NCBI GenBank assembly: GCA_024278855.1
Contig: JAJRSJ010000079.1
Coordinates: 1 to 64,000, forward strand
Reading direction: 5' to 3'
Length of the DNA: 64,000 bases
From: Alphaproteobacteria bacterium
GTDB lineage: Bacteria; Pseudomonadota; Alphaproteobacteria; Caulobacterales; Maricaulaceae
Position numbers and translations under genes: made by a program. The notes below the pieces were generated by a model. It was not told the origin of the DNA. It saw only the letters and a list, made by a program, of their open reading frames with translations, and ran no database searches. Positions 52,241-61,449 of the stretch are shown piece after piece (position 1 is the stretch's first letter; each line of letters starts with the position of its first letter).

Positions 52241-52513
52241 TTAGCGGTACACATCTTTCCTATCGCCAATTCGCACAATAAGTATGGTCACGGTCTTGTC
52301 CTGAATGTCTGCAATGATCCGGTAATCACCGACCCGGTAGCGCCAGAGATTTGCGAATTGCGTACCCTTGAGAGCCTTGCCTAAACTGCGAGGGTCATCA
52401 AGCTCGGCGAGGCGGGTTTCCAGAAAACCACGAATGCGCTGTCGATGGGTGGGATTTAGTTTTCGAACGGTTTTTCGTACCGAGCGGGCATATTCAATCG
52501 TCCAGGCTACGAC
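52241..52513 (-). CDS. RelE/ParE-type toxin lacking a canonical start codon
   Basis: Directly after the antitoxin's TAG the same frame continues for 90 residues: VVAWTIEYARSVRKTVRKLNP, ELDDPRSLGKALKG, FANLWRYRVGDYRIIADI, and ILIVRIGDRKDVYR. This is a complete RelE mRNA-interferase-like fold including the typical G-x-Y-R-[IV]-I core. No ATG, GTG or TTG occurs in frame before residue 75. The expected start (family begins M-x-W-x-I) falls on GTA or GTC, seven or four bases after GGAGGA. The toxin is either silenced by loss of its start, started from a non-standard codon, or affected by a base error. Confidence 0.75.
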   Translation of the reverse strand, partial: VVAWTIEYARSVRKTVRKLNPTHRQRIRGFLETRLAELDDPRSLGKALKGTQFANLWRYRVGDYRIIADIQDKTVTILIVRIGDRKDVYR

Positions 52514-52732
52514 CTAATCCTCCAAACTGCGCCAAAACTCGTCACTACTCATAATTTTATCGTCGCCGCTCCGGATTTTTTCCAGCACACTTTCAGACAA
52601 ATACACATCTTCCATATCTTCCAGCGCCTCCAAAATAGCTTTGCGGGCATAAAAACTTTTGGTGCGTCCGGTTGCTTTGGCCAAAGCCGCCAAGCGTAGT
52701 TCGATGTTTTCAGGTAATCTAATAGCCAACAT
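52514..52732 (-). CDS. Ribbon-helix-helix antitoxin (RelB/DUF6290-like)
   Basis: About 72 residues from ATG 52732 (AAGAGA upstream). The N-terminal RHH motif MLAIRLPENIELRLAALAKATGRTKSFYARKAILEAL binds DNA, and the C-terminal tail (SVLEKIRSGDDKIMSSDEFWRSLED) would wrap the toxin. The stop is directly followed by the RelE reading frame, the usual antitoxin-then-toxin order. It would autorepress the pair. Confidence 0.85.
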   Translation of the reverse strand: MLAIRLPENIELRLAALAKATGRTKSFYARKAILEALEDMEDVYLSESVLEKIRSGDDKIMSSDEFWRSLED

Positions 52733-52795
52733 ATCGGTTCTCTTTACATGTTTGTCATATATGTATAACACATATTACAAATAATGCAATAGACT

Positions 52796-53263
52796 CTAAT
52801 CCGGCAAAACATCCGGCTCGCCGTGCCATATTGTTATGTGTTTTGGGTGGTCAGCGGCGTCTACGGTTTTTTCGCACACGGTTGCGTCTTGAACACTCAT
52901 GCCGGCATCAAAGATGGTTTCGCGCGAACCGCTGACCAAATAATGCCAGTCCGGTAGCTCTTTGCCTTCGGCCAACAAACGGTAGGCGCAGGTGCGGGGG
53001 ATCCAAGCTAATTTGCGTACATTTTTGGCCGTAAGCTGCACGCAATCCGGCACATACAATTTTCGGGTTTTGTAGTTTTTACAGCGGCATGTGGCCCCGT
53101 CCAATAGCTTGCAACGAATATCGGTAACATAGACGGCCTCGGTGTCTGCATCTTCCATGCGCAACAAGCAACATTTACCGCAGCCATCACACAGGCTTTC
53201 CCACTCCGGTTTACTCATTTCGTCAAGGGTGTTACGTTCCCAAAATGGTTTGCTCAATTTCAT
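52796..53263 (-). CDS. YcgN/UPF0260 cysteine-cluster protein
   Basis: A 155-residue member of the YcgN family. FWERNTLDEMSKPEWESLCDGCGKCCL is the family start, with cysteine clusters CDGCGKCC, RCKLLDGATCRCKNY, PDCVQL and RTCAYRLL; eight or more cysteines likely bind a metal or Fe-S cluster. SGSRETIFDAGMSV is also typical. Function unestablished. Divergent from the PBP1a gene. Confidence 0.93.
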   Translation of the reverse strand: MKLSKPFWERNTLDEMSKPEWESLCDGCGKCCLLRMEDADTEAVYVTDIRCKLLDGATCRCKNYKTRKLYVPDCVQLTAKNVRKLAWIPRTCAYRLLAEGKELPDWHYLVSGSRETIFDAGMSVQDATVCEKTVDAADHPKHITIWHGEPDVLPD

Positions 53264-53332
53264 GCCGTATTGTTACATCATTCTCATGAAAAATGAATTG
53301 GGAATTTCTGCAAAAACGCGCTAAAGGAGAGT

Positions 53333-55318
53333 ATGGAAACATACCGAGCAGATTTGGGCACAGAAAATAACGGCCGCAGCAAAACAAAACGTCGCTGGTT
53401 GTGGACAATTTTGCTTGTGTTTTTGGTTGCCGGCTTGGCCGGCTATGCCCAAGGCAGGCGCTATTTGCTAGACGGTTTGCCGGATTTGCCCAACAAGCAG
53501 GCCATGTGGGAAATGAATGTAGAGCCCAATATTACGGTCTTGGACAAAACCGGCCGGATTATCGGGCATCGGGGGCCTTATTATGGCAAACCCATGAAGC
53601 TGTCCGAATTGCCCGCTTGGGTGCCGGACGCGTTTTTGGCCATTGAAGACCAACGTTTCTGGGAGCATCCCGGCATTGACCGCAAGGCTATTGTGCGTGC
53701 TTTGCTGGAAAACACCAAAGCCGGCAAAAAAGTCCAGGGCGGTTCGACCTTGACCCAGCAATTGGTCAAAAACATGGGGTTGTCGCGCGACAAAACCTAC
53801 AAGCGTAAATTCCAGGAAATGTGGTTAGCCTATAAAATGGAGCAAATCCTGTCAAAGCAGGAAATCCTGGAACTATATATAAACCGGGTAGATCTGGGCA
53901 ATAGGGCGTTTGGGGTTGAAGCGGCCGCGCAAAGGTTGTGTGGTAAACCGGCAAAGGAGTTGAGCTTGATGGAAGCGGCGGTGCTAGCCGCCTTACCCAA
54001 AGCCCCCGGCACATATGATCCGGTGAGAAATCCGCAAGCCTCGAAAGACAGGGCTAGGTTGGTTTTACAAACCATGATGGTGCAAGGCAAAATATCACCC
54101 CAAGAAATGCATGAAGCCGAGCAAGCTGCCGCCGAGCTTAACCTTGGTCAGGACACCTATCTGGATGAACAAAACCTTGGTTATGTATTTGATATGGTTT
54201 CGGAGCGGGCCAGAGAATTGATCGGCGCGGGTACGAAAGATTTGGTCATCTATACAACCATTGACGCCGAGCTACAGACTACGGCTTTGCAATCCATTAC
54301 CAAGGTTGTACAAAAATACAAAAAATCTCGCAAGGTCAGCGAGGCGGCTCTGGTCAGTGTTGAAACCGAAACCGGGGCGGTGCGCGCCCTTGTGGGTGGT
54401 TTGGATTATAACAAAAGCAAATTTAACCGGGCAACCCAAGCCTTGCGCCAACCCGGTTCGTCCTTCAAAGCTTTGGTCTATGCGGCGGCCTTAGAGGCCG
54501 GGTTCACACCGGGCACGGTACGCATTGACCAACCGACCACTATCGGCAGCGGGGAACATGAATGGGCCCCAAAGAACTACACCCGCCGCTTTAGAGGTCC
54601 CATGACGGTGCGAGAAGCACTCAAATTGTCCATCAATACTGTGGCGGCCCAGGTGGGGGCTGAGGTCGGCCCCAATAAGATCGTCGAACTGTCCCAGCGT
54701 CTTGGTATCACAACTAGGCTTGGCGCCCATTATTCCATCGCATTGGGGGCTTCCGAAGTGCATCTCATTGATATGGCGGCCGTGTTTATGGTCTTTGCCA
54801 ATGAAGGGGTAAAGCATACACCTTTTTTGATTGAAAGCATCAGTGATACGGCAGGTAACCGCCTCTATAGCCGCAAAAAACATATGGCCGAGCGGGTTTA
54901 TGCCTTGCCCTATGCCAGACAAATGACCGGCATGTTGCGCGATGTGGTAGACAGCGGAACTGGTTATGCAGCCGGGCTTGGAGAGCGGCAGGCGGCGGGC
55001 AAAACCGGGACCTCCCAGGATTTTCGCGACGCCTGGTTTATCGGCTTTACCGCCGATTACACCACCGCCGTTTGGATGGGCAATGATGACAACTCACCCA
55101 TGAAAAAAGTCACAGGTGGTTTGCTGCCCGTAGATGCCTGGAAAGATTATATGCAAAAAGCCCACAAAGGCAAAAAACGCCGGCCTCTAAAAGCCCCAGA
55201 ACCTATCGTCACCGACGAAGAGACCAAAACCCTGATAGCGTTCTATGCGGGCCTAACCGAAAGTTTGACAAAAGAACGCAACCTCGCCAACGGACAAGTC
55301 GCAAATTCGGGAGGATAG
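53333..55318 (+). CDS. Class A penicillin-binding protein (transglycosylase/transpeptidase)
   Basis: A 661-residue PBP1a/PbpC-like protein with one N-terminal membrane helix (about 23-40). Glycosyltransferase (GT51) domain: Glu105 in AIEDQRFWEHPGID, GGSTLTQQLVKN, KRKFQEMWLAYKME. Transpeptidase: SxxK Ser376 (PGSSFKAL), SIN at 433-435, KTGT at 557-560. It polymerises and cross-links peptidoglycan in the periplasm. The short length (no ODD-type insert) is typical of the alphaproteobacterial PBP1C/PbpC-like group. AGGAGA precedes the ATG. Confidence 0.94.
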   Translation: METYRADLGTENNGRSKTKRRWLWTILLVFLVAGLAGYAQGRRYLLDGLPDLPNKQAMWEMNVEPNITVLDKTGRIIGHRGPYYGKPMKLSELPAWVPDAFLAIEDQRFWEHPGIDRKAIVRALLENTKAGKKVQGGSTLTQQLVKNMGLSRDKTYKRKFQEMWLAYKMEQILSKQEILELYINRVDLGNRAFGVEAAAQRLCGKPAKELSLMEAAVLAALPKAPGTYDPVRNPQASKDRARLVLQTMMVQGKISPQEMHEAEQAAAELNLGQDTYLDEQNLGYVFDMVSERARELIGAGTKDLVIYTTIDAELQTTALQSITKVVQKYKKSRKVSEAALVSVETETGAVRALVGGLDYNKSKFNRATQALRQPGSSFKALVYAAALEAGFTPGTVRIDQPTTIGSGEHEWAPKNYTRRFRGPMTVREALKLSINTVAAQVGAEVGPNKIVELSQRLGITTRLGAHYSIALGASEVHLIDMAAVFMVFANEGVKHTPFLIESISDTAGNRLYSRKKHMAERVYALPYARQMTGMLRDVVDSGTGYAAGLGERQAAGKTGTSQDFRDAWFIGFTADYTTAVWMGNDDNSPMKKVTGGLLPVDAWKDYMQKAHKGKKRRPLKAPEPIVTDEETKTLIAFYAGLTESLTKERNLANGQVANSGG

Positions 55319-55473
55319 CTGCGCAAATAGCGGGCGATCTTGTATAAGCGCAACCCGCATACACCGTTGCAGAATTGAAGAAAATCATTGCAAACAACAA
55401 TTAAACCCGCTCACCCCTGCGCCCTTTTGGAAGTACCCTTGGGGTGCGGATAAAGGGGAAGTGGAATTTACGT

Positions 55474-56931
55474 TTAATCCAAAATTCGTCCAACCGCCTT
55501 GTCCCAACCTGCGAGCAAATCCTTGCGTTCATCTGCCGCCATGTTCGGCGTAAAGCGTCTGTCGGTTTCGCTGCGAAATTTGCGAACATCCGCGTAAACG
55601 CCCACATGGCTGCCGGCCAATAATGCTGCGCCTAGCGCCGTGGTTTCCATGTTTTTTGGGCGCTTTACCTCTATGTCTAAAATGTCCGCTAGAAAGCCCA
55701 TTGTCCAGTTATTGGCGGCCATGCCGCCGTCTACTTTCAGGGCTGTGATTTGGGCACCGTCGGCTTGCATGGCGGCGAGGAGATCGTGGGTTTGGTAGCA
55801 AACGCTTTCCAATGCGGCGCGGACGAAATCTGCCGGGGTGGTGGCGCGGGTGATGCCGAATATGGCGCCTCTGGCGTTGGCGTCCCAATGTGGCGCACCG
55901 AGCCCGGTAAAGGCTGGCACCATATATAGACCGTTATTGGAGGCCAAGCTTTTGGCCATGTTCTGCGTGTCGCTAGCTGATTTGATCAAACCCAGTTCGT
56001 CGCGCAGCCACTGCACTGCCGCCCCGGCCACGAAGATAGACCCCTCCAACGCATATGTGATCTTGCCGTCCAGGCGGTACGCAATGGTGGACAGCAAGCG
56101 GTTCTTGGATGTGAGTTTCTTGTCCCCGGTATTGAGCATGACAAAACATCCCGTCCCGTAGGTGGACTTGATGTCGCCGACCGCAAAGCAGCCTTGACCA
56201 ATAGCAGCAGCTTGTTGGTCTCCCGCTACGCCTGTGATCGGGATTTTTGCGCCGACCACAGCTTTATCCGTCGTGCCGAAATCCGCCGCGCAGTCCAAAA
56301 CCTCTGGCAGTAAAGAGCGCGGCACATTAAACAGGTTTAGAAGCTCGTCGTCCCATGCATCCGTCTTGATGTTGTAAAGGCTCGTGCGGCTGGCATTTGT
56401 CGCGTCGGTAACATGAGCAGTCCCGCCCGTTAACCGCCAAATCAGGAATGTATCAATGGTGCCAAAACAAAGTTCGCCGCGCATTGCCCGCGCCCGCGCC
56501 CCCTCAACTTTGTCTAATATCCAACCGATTTTGCTAGCGCTAAAATACGGGTCACATAACAGCCCGGTTTTTTCGGTGACCATGGCCTCAAAGCCATCGT
56601 CTTTCAGCTTGGTGCAAACGTTCGCCGTGCGCCTGTCCTGCCAGACCACTGCATTATATATGGGTTTGCCAGTCGCTCGTTCCCAAATCACACAGGTCTC
56701 GCGCTGGTTGGTAATGCCGAGTGCGGCGATGCCCGGCGTGTTTGCTAAACATTTTCTTACACACGCAAGCACGCCGGACCAAATTTCCTCCGGGTTATGC
56801 TCAACCCAGCCGTCATTTGGGTAATATTGAGTGAACGGTTTTTGTGCACTGAACACGGGTATTGCGCCGCCATCATAAACAATAGCCCGGCTCGACGTGG
56901 TGCCTTGGTCTACGGCGAGGATATGGGTCAT
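55474..56931 (-). CDS. glpK: Glycerol kinase
   Basis: About 485 residues from ATG 56931 (AGGAGCG upstream). FGGY-family motifs: [77 protein letters not shown] and [20 protein letters not shown]. It phosphorylates glycerol to glycerol-3-phosphate, which GlpD (58156) then oxidises. It is divergent from the lipoprotein gene at 57055, and no glpF is present. Confidence 0.96.
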   Translation of the reverse strand: MTHILAVDQGTTSSRAIVYDGGAIPVFSAQKPFTQYYPNDGWVEHNPEEIWSGVLACVRKCLANTPGIAALGITNQRETCVIWERATGKPIYNAVVWQDRRTANVCTKLKDDGFEAMVTEKTGLLCDPYFSASKIGWILDKVEGARARAMRGELCFGTIDTFLIWRLTGGTAHVTDATNASRTSLYNIKTDAWDDELLNLFNVPRSLLPEVLDCAADFGTTDKAVVGAKIPITGVAGDQQAAAIGQGCFAVGDIKSTYGTGCFVMLNTGDKKLTSKNRLLSTIAYRLDGKITYALEGSIFVAGAAVQWLRDELGLIKSASDTQNMAKSLASNNGLYMVPAFTGLGAPHWDANARGAIFGITRATTPADFVRAALESVCYQTHDLLAAMQADGAQITALKVDGGMAANNWTMGFLADILDIEVKRPKNMETTALGAALLAGSHVGVYADVRKFRSETDRRFTPNMAADERKDLLAGWDKAVGRILD

Positions 56932-57054
56932 GGTCGCTCCTTTTTGCGTAATATACACAATGCCGTGCAATGTGCTATAATTTTGCGACGGGTTTTGTTG
57001 GCGCTCGCGTTTAAGAGACGCTAGGGTGTAGAGGGTAAGGTAGCGGAGGGTTTT

Positions 57055-58143
57055 ATGGTAAAATTAGGCAAATGGCTAGGCGCGGGCATTGTAACATGTT
57101 TGTTTCTCATTGGCTGCGGCGGTGGTGGTTTTGTAACCCCGCCCCCGCCTCCACCTCCCCCGCCGCCGCCCGTAACGGATATTTGGGCGGACGTCAAAGC
57201 GGCCATAAATGCATCCAGTGTTGCCGATATTCGTTTGATGGTCGGGGACGGCGGCGGTGTGGTGTTTTCCTATGAAAAAGGTTCGTTTCCCGCAGATAAC
57301 CAATATTTTTTGGCCTCGTCTTCAAAGCTATTGAGTGGCGCGACCATTTTTCGTTTGGTTGAAAGCGGCACATTGTCACTGGATAGCCGCGCCGCCGACA
57401 TCATACCGTGGTGGACAAGCGATCCCGCCGATGCGCGCAGCCGGGTGACGTTGGAACAATTATTGTCATTTACCTCCGGGTTTAACGATGCACCGACCAG
57501 TGCCAGCTGCATAACGGACGCTACGACCAGTGTGGGCGCATGTGCGCAAGAGTTTTATAGTGCCGGGATTGGCACGGCGCCGGGGGACGCATATTATTAC
57601 GGCCCAGCCCATTTGCAAATTGCCGCACATATGGCGGAACTTGCGACAGGCATGTCTTATGCGCAGATTTTCAAAACCGAAATCGTGGATGTATTGGGGT
57701 TAAGCAATAATACGGTTTTTGCATTCCCGAGCACGACCAACCCGCGCGCATCGGGCGGCGCTCAATCAACACCGGAAGACTATGCCAAGTTTTTACGCGC
57801 TCTTTTGGCGGGAGAGATTGTTACGGATATACACACATTCACCCAAGACCGTACCCCTAATGTGGTGTTTGGGTTTCGTCCGGGCGCTACCGGAGCTACG
57901 GGGCGCGACTGGCATTACGGCCTTGGTTTTTGGCGGCCATGCGACATACCCGAGTGGAATAATACTTGCGAAAATAATATTGTAATATCTAGCGGCGGCG
58001 CATTTGGTTGGCGTCCGTGGATTGATTATAACAATAATTATTTCGGTCAAATATCCATGGAAGTTGCGGCCGGCACCCACGGCGCCTCAGCCCTGCAACG
58101 CCAACTTGAGCCCCTGATCGTAACAGCCCTTGCCAATAGATAG
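57055..58143 (+). CDS. Serine beta-lactamase-fold lipoprotein with polyproline tract
   Basis: A 362-residue exported lipoprotein: signal with lipobox FLIGC (Cys21), then eleven consecutive prolines (29-39) as a spacer from the membrane. The catalytic domain has S-x-x-K at 88-91 ([10 protein letters not shown]), the usual [11 protein letters not shown] and [11 protein letters not shown] segments, and a [11 protein letters not shown] region at the Tyr motif, placing it in the class C beta-lactamase/DD-peptidase/esterase family. Substrate unknown (peptide, ester). It lies between glpK and glpD, 13 bases before glpD, and may be co-transcribed with it. Confidence 0.85.
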   Translation: MVKLGKWLGAGIVTCLFLIGCGGGGFVTPPPPPPPPPPPVTDIWADVKAAINASSVADIRLMVGDGGGVVFSYEKGSFPADNQYFLASSSKLLSGATIFRLVESGTLSLDSRAADIIPWWTSDPADARSRVTLEQLLSFTSGFNDAPTSASCITDATTSVGACAQEFYSAGIGTAPGDAYYYGPAHLQIAAHMAELATGMSYAQIFKTEIVDVLGLSNNTVFAFPSTTNPRASGGAQSTPEDYAKFLRALLAGEIVTDIHTFTQDRTPNVVFGFRPGATGATGRDWHYGLGFWRPCDIPEWNNTCENNIVISSGGAFGWRPWIDYNNNYFGQISMEVAAGTHGASALQRQLEPLIVTALANR

Positions 58144-58155
58144 GGTTCGGCTTTA

Positions 58156-59646
58156 ATGTCGGGCATGGAAAACAAAACATATGACCTTCTGATTATCGGC
58201 GGCGGTATTAACGGGTGCGGGATTGCGCGGGATGCGTCTGGGCGCGGGCTGTCGGTGTGTTTGGTTGAGAAAAATGATCTGGCCAGCGGCACAAGTTCTA
58301 AAAGCTCCAAGCTGATCCACGGCGGGTTGCGCTATCTGGAATACGGCGAGTTCCGGTTGGTGCGTGAGGCACTTAAAGAGCGCGAAACTTTGATGCGCAT
58401 TGCGCCGCATCTGGTCAGCCCCCTGCGGATTGTTCTGCCCCACCATAAAGGCCTTAGACCTAAATGGATGCTTAGACTTGGCCTGTTTATCTATGACCAT
58501 TTGGGCGGTGGGCGGACCTTGCCCGGCACCTCCGTGGTTGATTTGCATACAGGCTCACCCAAAGGTGTTCTAAAGCCGGAGTTCAAGGCCGGGTTCGAGT
58601 TTTCCGATTGCCGGGTTGATGATGCACGGCTTGTGGTCATGAACGCACTGGGTGCGCAAAATCGCGGTGCGGAAATTTTGACCCGTAGTAAATGCACGGC
58701 GCTCACACATAAGGACAATATCTGGCAAGCGGAGATTAGCGAGCACCCCGGCGGTAAAACCCGTACCGTAAAGGCCCGCACACTCGTCAATGCATCGGGG
58801 ATCCGGGTTGACGAAATGGTCGAATTGGCCTTGGGGCAGGAGGTTCCGGATCATCTGCGCTTGGTCAAAGGCTCGCACATTGTCACCAAGCGTCTGTATC
58901 CGGGGCGGCAACTTTATATGTTTCAAAATCCGGATGGGCGGATTATTTTCGCTATTCCCTATGAACAGGATTTCACCCTGATCGGCACCACAGACGCGCC
59001 CTATAAGCTTAGCGACGGCCCCATAGAAATATCGGACGCGGAGACGGATTATCTGATTGGTGCTGCCAATGATTATTTTAGCGCACCCATAAGCCGCGAT
59101 GATATTGTCTGGAGCTATGCCGGAGTGCGGCCTTTATATGATAATAAAAAAGGCAATGCGTCTGCCGTCACCCGCGATTATGTATTCGATATCCGGTGCG
59201 AAACCACCCCGCCCGTATTGTCCATATTTGGCGGTAAGATTACCACCTACCGCGAGCTTTCCGAACACGCCCTGCGCAAGATGGAAAAATATTTCCCCGG
59301 CTTAGGTCAAGATTGGACGGCTAGTAAGCCACTGCCGGGCGGTGATTTGGCCGTGGGGTTCGAAGATTTTGTGAAATTACAAGCACAAAAATATCCATTC
59401 CTGGCCCCGGAACATCTCCTACGCCTGTGCCGAGCCTACGGCACCAGAATAGACATATGGCTAGAGGGTGCAAAGGCGGCGAAAGATATGGGCCAAAATT
59501 TCGGCGGTACACTCACGGAACGTGAAGCCAAATATCTCGTAAAACACGAATGGGCCAAAACCGCCGAAGACATATTGTGGCGGCGGACAAAATGCGGCCT
59601 GCACATGAGCAAGGCTGAGCGCGACGGGTTTCGGGACTGGTTTTAA
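58156..59646 (+). CDS. glpD: Aerobic glycerol-3-phosphate dehydrogenase
   Basis: A 496-residue FAD enzyme at the inner membrane that oxidises glycerol-3-phosphate to DHAP and passes electrons to quinone. FAD motif LLIIGGGINGCGIARDASGRG, then SSKSSKLIHGGLRYLEYGEF, VKGSHIVTKRLYP, IFAIPYEQDFTLIGTTDAPY and SIFGGKITTYRELSEHA. Start: ATG 58156; an ATG three codons later is close. Works with GlpK next door. Confidence 0.96.
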   Translation: MSGMENKTYDLLIIGGGINGCGIARDASGRGLSVCLVEKNDLASGTSSKSSKLIHGGLRYLEYGEFRLVREALKERETLMRIAPHLVSPLRIVLPHHKGLRPKWMLRLGLFIYDHLGGGRTLPGTSVVDLHTGSPKGVLKPEFKAGFEFSDCRVDDARLVVMNALGAQNRGAEILTRSKCTALTHKDNIWQAEISEHPGGKTRTVKARTLVNASGIRVDEMVELALGQEVPDHLRLVKGSHIVTKRLYPGRQLYMFQNPDGRIIFAIPYEQDFTLIGTTDAPYKLSDGPIEISDAETDYLIGAANDYFSAPISRDDIVWSYAGVRPLYDNKKGNASAVTRDYVFDIRCETTPPVLSIFGGKITTYRELSEHALRKMEKYFPGLGQDWTASKPLPGGDLAVGFEDFVKLQAQKYPFLAPEHLLRLCRAYGTRIDIWLEGAKAAKDMGQNFGGTLTEREAKYLVKHEWAKTAEDILWRRTKCGLHMSKAERDGFRDWF

Positions 59647-59700
59647 GATAGTTCTTGCTTTGTTCTACTCAAGGTGTTACACACTCTTTACGGGAATAAA

Positions 59701-59810
59701 TACAAGAGGCGTGGAGTGAACGTAGTGAACGCCTACTAAAGTGGGTAAAAGGGAAGTATAACAAGAGGCGCGGAGTGAACGTAGTGAACGACAGGGAAGT
59801 ATAATGGGTG
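59701..59810 (+). repeat. Tandem ~60-bp direct repeat upstream of yifB
   Basis: ACAAGAGGCG-Y-GGAGTGAACGTAGTGAACG...GGGAAGTATA occurs twice, at 59702-59760 and 59761-59803. The second copy is shortened by a 16-base gap and runs into the start codon, supplying GGGAAG as ribosome site. Each unit has partial dyad symmetry (GTGAACG-TA-GTGAACG-type). The rest of the 157-base glpD-yifB gap holds no gene. Confidence 0.75.
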
Positions 59811-61354
59811 CACGAATTTCTACGGTTGCTTTTGTCGGGGCCGAGGCCCGGCTTGTGGATGTGCAGGTTCAGGTCGCGCCGGGGCGGCAAGCCTTTAATA
59901 TTGTCGGGCTGGCCGATAAGGCGGTGGCCGAAAGCAAAGAGCGGGTGATCGCTACTTTTGCCGCTATGGGGCTTAAGCTTCCTTATAAACGTATTGTCAG
60001 CAATCTTGCCCCTGCCGACCTGCCCAAGGCCGGGGCCCACTATGATCTGCCGATCATGTTGGCCTTGATGGCTATGTTGGGCGCGGTGCCCGGAGATGCG
60101 CTGGACGGATATGCGGCCATTGGAGAATTATCCTTGGACGGAAGCATTACCGGCGTGCCCGGCGCTTTGCCTGCCGCCATGTGTGCCAGTGCCAATGATT
60201 TGGGTTTGATTTGTCCCGAGGCTAACGGCCCCGAAGCGGCATGGGCCGGGGATTTACCCGTTTTGGCTCCTAAAAATTTAATCCAGCTTCTCAATCATTT
60301 CAAAGGCACACAGGTTTTGTCGCGGCCTGCGCCCGGTGAATTACTCGATGTTGTCAACCCGTTGGATATGCGCGATGTGCGCGGACAAGAAACGGCCAAG
60401 CGGGCTTTGGAAGTGGCGGCGGCGGGTGGTCATAATATGTTAATGGTCGGGCCGCCGGGCTCTGGTAAATCCATGTTGGCAGCGCGCATGGCCGGCATAT
60501 TACCGCCGCTTTCAGCTCATGAACTGCTTGACGTCTCCATGATCCATTCCGTAGCGGGACTGCTAGAGCGGGGTCAGTTGTCAAGAGCGCGGCCATTTCG
60601 TAGCCCTCATCATTCGGCGTCCATGGCGGCCATGGTCGGAGGCGGGGTCAAAGCCAAGCCGGGCGAGGCGTCTTTGGCCCACCGGGGTGTGTTGTTTTTG
60701 GACGAATTACCGGAGTTTTCGCCGCAAGTCTTGGATAGTTTGCGCCAACCTTTGGAGGTCGGCGAAATCAATGTGGCGCGAGTCAATGCCCATGTGACAT
60801 ACCCGGCCCGGTTCCAGCTGATTTCTGCTATGAACCCGTGCCGTTGCGGCGGCGCGGGTGGTGCGGACGGTATTGCGTGCAGGCGCGGCCTGCGCTGTGC
60901 GGCGGATTATGAAGGCAGGATATCGGGGCCGTTCATGGACAGGATTGATATTCAAATTGATGTACCCGCCGTGACACCCGCCGATCTGGCCTTGCCGCCG
61001 TCCAAAGACGGTACACGCGAAGTGGCGGCGCGGGTATTGGCAGCACGTCAGATGGCAGAAGCTCGTAACGGCGGTTGTACCAATGCGGAATTGTCCACGG
61101 CACAATTGGATCATGTGGCCGTACCTGAACGCGACGGCATGGCACTTTTACAAAAAGCAGCGGAGACGCTCGGCCTGACTGCACGCGGCTATCACCGGGT
61201 TTCGCGGGTGGCACGTACATTGGCGGATTTGGACGCCACAGAAAATATCAAACGTTTGCATATTGCCGAAGCTTTGGCCCATAGGCGTGACCGTAAGCCT
61301 GTCTTACAAAATGAATTTAGTGCCAGCAAGACCTTCCGAAGGCCTGTCCGCTAG
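59804..61354 (+). CDS. YifB/ComM family Mg-chelatase-like AAA ATPase
   Basis: A 516-residue protein: N-terminal Lon-protease-like S5 domain (VDVQVQVAPGRQAFNIVGLADKAVAESKERV, LPKAGAHYDLPIMLAL), AAA core with Walker A GPPGSGKSM and Walker B VLFLDELPEF, AMNPCRCG (zinc-ribbon-like insertion with Cys residues), and a C-terminal TARGYHRVSRVARTLADL. ComM is a branch-migration helicase that assists integration of incoming DNA during transformation. The DNA-uptake link is family knowledge, not shown here. Confidence 0.93.
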   Translation: MGARISTVAFVGAEARLVDVQVQVAPGRQAFNIVGLADKAVAESKERVIATFAAMGLKLPYKRIVSNLAPADLPKAGAHYDLPIMLALMAMLGAVPGDALDGYAAIGELSLDGSITGVPGALPAAMCASANDLGLICPEANGPEAAWAGDLPVLAPKNLIQLLNHFKGTQVLSRPAPGELLDVVNPLDMRDVRGQETAKRALEVAAAGGHNMLMVGPPGSGKSMLAARMAGILPPLSAHELLDVSMIHSVAGLLERGQLSRARPFRSPHHSASMAAMVGGGVKAKPGEASLAHRGVLFLDELPEFSPQVLDSLRQPLEVGEINVARVNAHVTYPARFQLISAMNPCRCGGAGGADGIACRRGLRCAADYEGRISGPFMDRIDIQIDVPAVTPADLALPPSKDGTREVAARVLAARQMAEARNGGCTNAELSTAQLDHVAVPERDGMALLQKAAETLGLTARGYHRVSRVARTLADLDATENIKRLHIAEALAHRRDRKPVLQNEFSASKTFRRPVR

Positions 61355-61449
61355 AAGACAGTTGCATATTTTACCAATTCGTAACTTGAGAATTTGCTGC
61401 AACCTACTATATTGATGTTGAGAGAGGGGATTTTACAGGAGACTGCCCC

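Noticed and set aside
52241-52513. Intergenic spacer between ctrA terminator and antitoxin
   Set aside because: The minus strand holds a complete RelE-like protein sequence, only the start codon is non-standard.
55319-55473. Small gene between the PBP gene and glpK
   Set aside because: Short frames here have no ribosome site or family resemblance. The GC-rich inverted bases near 55410-55460 may be a decayed repeat or terminator, but the evidence is weak.
57140-57175. Repeat/CRISPR-like C-rich tract
   Set aside because: It is the polyproline spacer of an exported lipoprotein, read in frame from a good signal peptide.
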